NCBI GenBank assembly: GCA_001953115.1
Contig: LSSL01002946.1
Span: 1 to 28,883 of the forward strand
DNA: 28,883 nt
Reading direction: 5' to 3'
Source of the DNA: Smittium mucronatum
Taxonomy: Eukaryota; Kickxellomycota; Harpellomycetes; Harpellales; Legeriomycetaceae
Within the stretch, counting starts at the first letter, position 1. Each line of letters begins with the position of its first letter. Under the pieces are notes generated by a model. That model was not told the origin of the DNA, did not search any database, and saw nothing but the letters and a program-made list of their open reading frames with translations. Positions 24,680 through 28,883 of this stretch are shown here, one piece after another. The position numbers were made by a program, and so were the translations under genes.

Positions 24680-25618
24680 TTAAAAATTCGAAATAGATAA
24701 TAAGCTTAATTTTAAAGAAAAAGAAAAAGAAAATACCTTGTGGTATAAATCAATAAGCACTTTACGGTCCTTTTCATCGATATTCTCGAATATTATAGAA
24801 TAATCCCATTTGAAGGTTAGAATAGAACATATTAAGGCGAGAGTATAAAGTTTGATTACGTTTAGTTTGAAATTCAAAGAAAAGATTTGATTGGAGTCAT
24901 CAAGTTGGTTTAAATCAAAATTGGGCAAACTAGAACCTTCCGGAGCAAAATTAAAATTCTTTTTCAAATAGGTAAGCAATCTTGACAAGAATGAATTCAA
25001 TGTTTCAGAGATGTTATTTGGTTTAGTTTCATAAAAACTCTCAAAATAGTCATTGTCACTGGAGTTTACGAAGGTGGGTTTGTATAAAATAAAATTTGTT
25101 AAATTTGGAGTAAAAAAATACGTGGAAAAGATTCCTTCAAGGGCTACAATATAATAAGGACATTTTGACTTACATTTTGACTAGGATTTTCAAAGAAGTT
25201 TTTCCACTTCTGAGTTCCTTAGGATCGTTTTCACCACCAGAAAATTTATCGGCCTTATTCAAAATAGAAAATTTCGTATTTGTAAAAAATTGTGATTGCT
25301 TTTAACAATTCTTCAAAAGAAAGGGAAATGTTGGCAGGATTAGCTTACCCAATTTAGGATTTGTTCTTCTAAATAAAAATACAACTGATTTTCCATATTT
25401 TCATCGAAATACAATAAAGATGGAATAGTATAATCCCATGAATAGAATAAAATGGGCTAAAACATGGATCTTTTAAGCATAAGCTAATTATTTCCGAGTC
25501 ACGCACTAGATAATTATAGCTATTCCTCACCATCAAAAATGAATAACTAGTGGGGATATTAAATATACTCAATAATGCAATACGCCATGTCATGTGTAAG
25601 TTTAAATTGTCCACTCAT
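24680..25618 (-). CDS. Spliced protein of unknown function, or 5' exons of the CTL gene
   Basis: Two exons are well supported: 25456-25349 (reads PILFYSWDYTIPSLLYF...) and 25180-24680 (starts SKCKSKCPYYIVALEGIF, ends at TAA), joined by a 168-nt GTAAGC...CCTAG intron in frame. The first exon is uncertain. One option starts at ATG 25593 and ends at 25531 before GTGAGG; the other starts at ATG 25618 (MSGQFKLTHDMAYCIIE) and ends at 25568 before GTATAT. Either gives about 220 residues. I recognise no family. The protein is mainly soluble, with one weak hydrophobic stretch near VIKLYTLALICSILTF. It stops only 36 bp before the CTL ATG. A 153-nt intron from 24765 to 24613 (GTAAAG...TTGTAG) would instead fuse it in frame to CTL, giving about 930 residues. 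RNA data would decide. Confidence 0.5.
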
Positions 25619-25810
25619 TTTTCATTAAACGCTAACCCTGTGAGCACAATTCAGCCCTAATCAATTCTTTCGTTTTTTTTTCACTATATTATTGGAAAAG
25701 GTAATTATAATAAAAAGGCCAATAATAGGCATTAATTGCAGTTATGCAAAAATATATTGACACTAATATTGGCCAATAAATACCCATTTATTCGCATAAA
25801 TCGTAGACTC
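25619..25810. other. 5' flank of the minus-strand unit with CCAAT-type sites
   Basis: No gene is seen. CCAAT occurs at 25719-25723 and 25773-25777. The second lies in a perfect 12-bp palindrome TATTGGCCAATA (25767-25778), so it reads CCAAT on both strands. Both could serve the promoter of the minus-strand gene starting near 25.6 kb. This rests on motif and position only. Confidence 0.35.
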
Positions 25811-25843
25811 TCATCAAGACCAGACCTTTCGGTTGGTAGATTG

Positions 25844-25889
25844 AACCCTTCTCCCGTAGGTACGCAGCCGATAGTCCGGCGGAGGGGTT
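25844..25889 (+). other. G+C-rich hairpin in the retroposon head
   Basis: AACCCTTCTCCCG (25844-25856) pairs with 25877-25889: 13 positions with one C-C mismatch and two G-T pairs, around a 20-nt loop. A smaller competing hairpin, GCCG (25867-25870) with CGGC (25877-25880), shares part of the 3' arm. Stable GC pairing of this kind is exceptional in this A+T-rich window. Confidence 0.7.
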
Positions 25890-25905
25890 TATTGTAATTA
25901 GGATA

Positions 25906-25919
25906 ATAGAGTACTCTAT
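25906..25919. repeat. 14-bp perfect palindrome in the retroposon middle
   Basis: ATAGAGTACTCTAT is its own reverse complement. It lies 16 bp after the G+C-rich hairpin, inside the inserted sequence. Confidence 0.85.
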
Positions 25920-26020
25920 ACGACTTTTTCTCTTTTTAATATTTTTTTATTATAGTTTTTTACGACGTTATCTTGCAATAAAATTTCATGATAAAAAAAA
26001 TAAAATCATCAAGACCAGAC

Positions 26021-27746
26021 TTTGTTTTACTATATTTACCTTTAGTTATAGTAAAATTTAATCACTACCAAACCAATTGTAACAGAAAAAAATCTAGCTC
26101 TAAACATTTTCATCAATTTGCCGATAGTAATTTTCTTCTTGTAAATTCCAAATTTGAATTTCCCAATAAGCTTATACCTTGTTTTTTTGGTTTATTTCGA
26201 AATCAAGAAAGAACAAAAAATATGTGTGGAAATGTTTACTGTCATTAAGAATTTCACAAATAATCTTTTCTAATGGAATTTCGAAAAAAGTGAGACCAAA
26301 TTTTAAAAAGTCTAACTCAATTCGGAAAAAGTGAAACAAATTTAAAAATAAGTAAAAAAGAATTCGAAAAATGCAATAGATTTTGGTCTTAGTGTATCCA
26401 ATATATAAATAAGCGGAAACTAATGCTAATTAGAGTGCTCAATTACGAAAAAACTAAATTTTGAATTTTAACACAGCGAATCATAATTTGGTAAAATTAA
26501 AAATTCCATGACTTTTATTGTGTATCTACATAAATTAACGTATTTATAAACAAAATTGTGTATAAATAATCAAAATCACGCAATTTTACACACAGTCTTT
26601 CTAAAAAAGGCAAATTCTCTTTTTTGGACATTAGAACCTCCTAAATATTGTATGCACATACATATATACTATAAAATGACCATTTTTACTCAAATTTTGT
26701 ACTTAAATTAATTATATTTTAATATGGTTAACTAATACAAAGTAACACTGTCTGCGATTTAAAATTGTATAGTTTATACCATACATTTGATGAAATTTAA
26801 AACTATATACATTTCATTTTAAAAAATTAAATACAATGAAATGAGAATCGTCTTGATTCCTATTGAGAATTTAAAATTCCGGACAAAAAAGCTTCATTAA
26901 CCGTGAATAATAATATTTAGAAGCGATCTGAGATATTTTTTCAAAATATATAATACAGAAAAAATGTTAAACACGGGTTGTGTGTCATAGGCAAGGTTTG
27001 AAGCATAAAAAACAGAATTTCGTTTATTCCAAAGCATTTGAGCACAAATAATAATTTACAAAGATAAAAACTTATTTTTGTTTTTAAGGGGTACGTTTTA
27101 GATTTTTATGAGAATTAATTTACAAGTCCATGGGAAATAAAGAAATAGATAAACATATAATCTGAATTTACCCAAAAAGGTACAAGACATTATTTCAAAT
27201 AATAGACAAGTGAAAAGTGAAAATTTCGGTAGCAAAAGTAAAATTAAATATTTAGATGATTTCTTCAAAAAAAATACAAAGAATTAGTTCATTAATTATT
27301 CTTAGTTATAAAATAAGGTATTATAAATTTTATTTTATTTTATTTTTTAGTAATTTTTTTTAAAAAATTAAAATGAAAAGTTTTAAACTTAATTGATTCA
27401 AATAAATTTGTTGAAATTTCATGATAATAATAAAATATTCACATAATTTCCACATCTTTTTTAATTTATATACTTTCCACCTCATTTATTTGGTATTTAA
27501 CACCGATTTAAATAAGAGTTTCTATTTATAGTAGTAGAGATAGTTCAAAATGGCTATTTTAACAAGTAGTTTTGGGATTTGGATAAAATACGGAATTTTT
27601 TCATACTTTTGAAATCTTTCAAACAGGTAATTCCTCATGTCTTACTCTGCCGCCCAAAAAAACCAAATAATTACTTTAGTTTAATCCTGAATTAAAAAGA
27701 TTTAATTTCTGGACGCGTTTTTATATAAATATTCAAAAAATTATTA
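26021..27746. other. Intergenic, no supported gene
   Basis: A plus-strand frame from ATG 25988 to 26248 is open for 86 codons. It starts inside the retroposon tail and runs across the insertion junction, so it is not accepted as a gene. Beyond the 42-bp tandem repeat at 26277-26377 I see only A+T-rich sequence with scattered stops in all frames. Confidence 0.6.
26277..26377 (+). repeat. 42-bp diverged tandem repeat, 2.4 units
   Basis: Units start at 26277, 26319 and 26361, exactly 42 bp apart, each beginning AATT(T)CG(G)AAAAA and continuing GTGARAC...AAATTT in the first two. Units 1 and 2 differ at several positions and unit 3 is partial, so the array is old. Confidence 0.7.
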
Positions 27747-27996
27747 GATACGAGCCTAAAAATTCAAAAAAATGCTTTCGCAGTGATGTAAAGTTCCTCA
27801 AGTGCCGATTTATAAAAAATATTTTGTCTATTTGTTGTTAATGCTAAAAAATGGGGCTATATTGAGTAGAATTAATATTAGAGATTCGAAATTTTCTTTA
27901 ATTTTTTTTAAAAAAAATCTTGATTATACTAAGGTTCATACTTATTTGGATATAGTACCAAAATTTTTTAGAAAAAAATTATATCTTACTATATAA
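27747..27996 (+). pseudogene. Ribosomal protein S8-like fragment, possibly mitochondrial in origin
   Basis: The open frame 27787-27996 (ends TAA) reads CKVPQVPIYKKYFVYLLLML, then KNGAILSRI, and near the end VPKFFRKKLYL. This follows the order of the S8 N-terminal domain: a VP followed by a basic residue, a 20-residue helix ending in G-x-I, a beta pair with K-rich turns, then V-x-K...R(R/K)-x-Y. An overlapping frame just upstream (27747-27791) reads DTSLKIQKNAF, similar to the start of S8 (T-R-I-R-N-A), which would mean a frameshift near 27785. The S8 C-terminal domain is not found downstream. S8 is a small-subunit protein binding helix 21 of SSU rRNA. The A+T-only codon choice fits an organellar copy moved to the nucleus. 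Judged by eye only; it could be chance. Confidence 0.4.
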
Positions 27997-28883
27997 TTAA
28001 GATATATTAATGTATTAAATTGTAAAATAGGTCGGATTAATAATATTTTCATATAAATATTATGGATGTAGAGATTTTTTAATCTAAATTTTTTTAAGTC
28101 TAAATTAAAAAAAAAGATTTTATAGAAAAAAATTTATAAATTCTACAAAAATTATTTGAAATAAGCCTTTAAGTATTAAATGAAATTCTTCATGAAGAAA
28201 ATAGTATGGATTTAGCCCTCTGTTTTATTGAGAGAGTGTTATATAAATTTTACAATCAATGGAGAGAAATGACGCAATCAAGAGGTGGTATTAAAAACTA
28301 AATATCAGCAGAAAAATGTTTTGTATGAAAAATATAGTTTTTAAATTATTAATATTAATTGAAATAAAAGAAGTTTAAAAACAAATTTTACCGTTTAAAG
28401 ATAAGTAGTATTTTAAATATTATTAAAATGAGAATGTAAAATGCAAGGCCACTTGTGTGAAATTAAAAGAATAATTTTGAAAATCCACTCTGAATGTAAG
28501 AGATTTAATTTAATATAGTTACTGATCTATCTTTAATATCAACAAAATAATTTATATGAAAATTTTTCTCAATACAAATGTTAATTTTTCCTTTTATTTT
28601 ATTTGAAATAACAATAAAAATAACAATAAAAATACCAATTAATGGTTAATTTTTTTAAAAAATGGTGGAAAATAAATAAAAAATAAAATTATAATTAAAT
28701 TTTTTTTATTTCATTCCTTAAAATACTCAAATATTGGTAAATAGTAAATAGTAAATTTTATAGATTTGTATCAAAATGAGAAACGAAAGAAATTTATTAA
28801 AATATAGTGATTTATATACTTATTTAACGGTGTATATATGCAAAAAATATGAATTATTTTATCTGTATTTCATCTACGAGTAA
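27997..28883. other. Intergenic to window end, with one coding-like island
   Basis: No gene can be supported. A plus-strand frame at 28176-28301 (41 codons, stop TAA) is richer in G+C and reads as a helical segment (MDLALCFIERVLYKFYNQW); it has neither a clear start nor splice partners and no recognised family. The remainder is A+T-rich simple sequence. Confidence 0.5.
28609..28632 (+). repeat. 12-bp perfect tandem duplication
   Basis: TAACAATAAAAA is present twice in a row without mismatch, in an A-rich setting. Confidence 0.8.

Larger units (their letters stand above)
25811..26020 (+). mobile_element. Short retroposon copy B (about 180 bp) with 15-bp TSD
   Basis: The perfect direct repeat TCATCAAGACCAGAC is at 25811-25825 and 26006-26020; the insert is 25826-26005. 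Its parts in order are a G+C-rich head (25826-25890) with a strong hairpin, an A+T-rich middle with a 14-bp palindrome, the family 3' core GACGTTATCTTGCAATAAAA around 25965-25984, and an A-rich tail directly before the right repeat. The 3' part matches copy A at 19117-19175. The head contains GGTTGGTAGA, like a tRNA D-arm, and GGTACGCAGCC, which matches 8 of 11 positions of the Pol III B-box. Their spacing (23 nt) is shorter than usual, so a tRNA origin is only a suggestion. There is no coding capacity. It is best read as a SINE or a truncated LINE end. Confidence 0.75.

Noticed and set aside
25140..25266. Exon reading ADKFSGGENDP upstream of a GTAAGT with a 30-nt intron
   Set aside because: The intron would be far shorter than any other here (minimum 66 nt) and the downstream frame does not match. 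Starting the exon at 25180 after CCTAG gives a continuous frame instead.
23738..25618. Reading the minus-strand multi-pass gene as a GPCR-type or Wntless-type receptor
   Set aside because: Once the exons were joined, the QWYF, SGLTG and C-terminal VVCYAADLE segments identified the CTL/SLC44 family.
25805..25895. tRNA gene or hammerhead ribozyme in the G+C-rich stretch
   Set aside because: No four-arm cloverleaf with a 7-bp acceptor stem forms on either strand. On the minus strand GAAA and TGATGAG are only about 12 nt apart and in the wrong arrangement for a hammerhead.
25988..26248. 86-codon plus-strand open frame starting with ATG
   Set aside because: Its start lies inside the retroposon's A-rich tail and it crosses the insertion junction; no motif, and low-complexity residues.

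Overview
The window is nuclear DNA of a eukaryote with a very A+T-rich genome. By eye the non-coding DNA is roughly four-fifths A+T and the exons are much richer in G+C. Two genes are reconstructed with good support, and both are broken by short spliceosomal introns (66-194 nt, GT...AG, T-rich 3' ends, mostly TAG acceptors). There is no bacterial-style operon, no CRISPR array and no convincing tRNA or rRNA gene. I do not assign a lineage. The intron style and the two membrane-protein families would fit many unicellular eukaryotes or early-branching fungi.

Layout. 1-16.8 kb is a gene desert with only microsatellites, short tandem repeats and a few slightly G+C-richer islands. 16.8-19.7 kb has several coding-like islands on both strands: an unidentified minus-strand hydrophobic frame near 18.5-18.8 kb and a small plus-strand two-exon candidate gene at 19.35-19.69 kb. 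20.03-20.89 kb holds a complete five-exon SFT2-family gene (+). 21.35-24.64 kb holds a complete ten-exon choline transporter-like (CTL/SLC44/Pns1) gene (-), convergent with SFT2. 24.68-25.62 kb holds a further minus-strand spliced reading frame that is either a separate gene ending 36 bp before the CTL start or the 5' exons of a longer CTL protein. 25.8-26.0 kb carries a retroposon-like insertion. 26.0-28.9 kb is again gene-poor, with a 42-bp tandem repeat and, at 27.75-28.0 kb, a frame resembling the N-terminal domain of organellar ribosomal protein S8 (possible mitochondrial-derived fragment).

The most interesting observation is a pair of short interspersed insertions in the same orientation, one on each side of the SFT2/CTL block. 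They share the same 3' end (about 50-60 bp ending in an A-rich run). They are cut at different points at the 5' end (59 bp against about 180 bp). Each is bracketed by its own perfect direct repeat (14 bp and 15 bp, unrelated to each other). This is the signature of target-primed retroposition, and suggests an undescribed SINE or truncated-LINE family. The longer copy begins with a G+C-rich stretch that folds into a strong hairpin.

Functionally, SFT2 acts in Golgi/endosome vesicle fusion and the CTL protein is a multi-pass membrane carrier. Nothing in the sequence links them beyond convergent arrangement.
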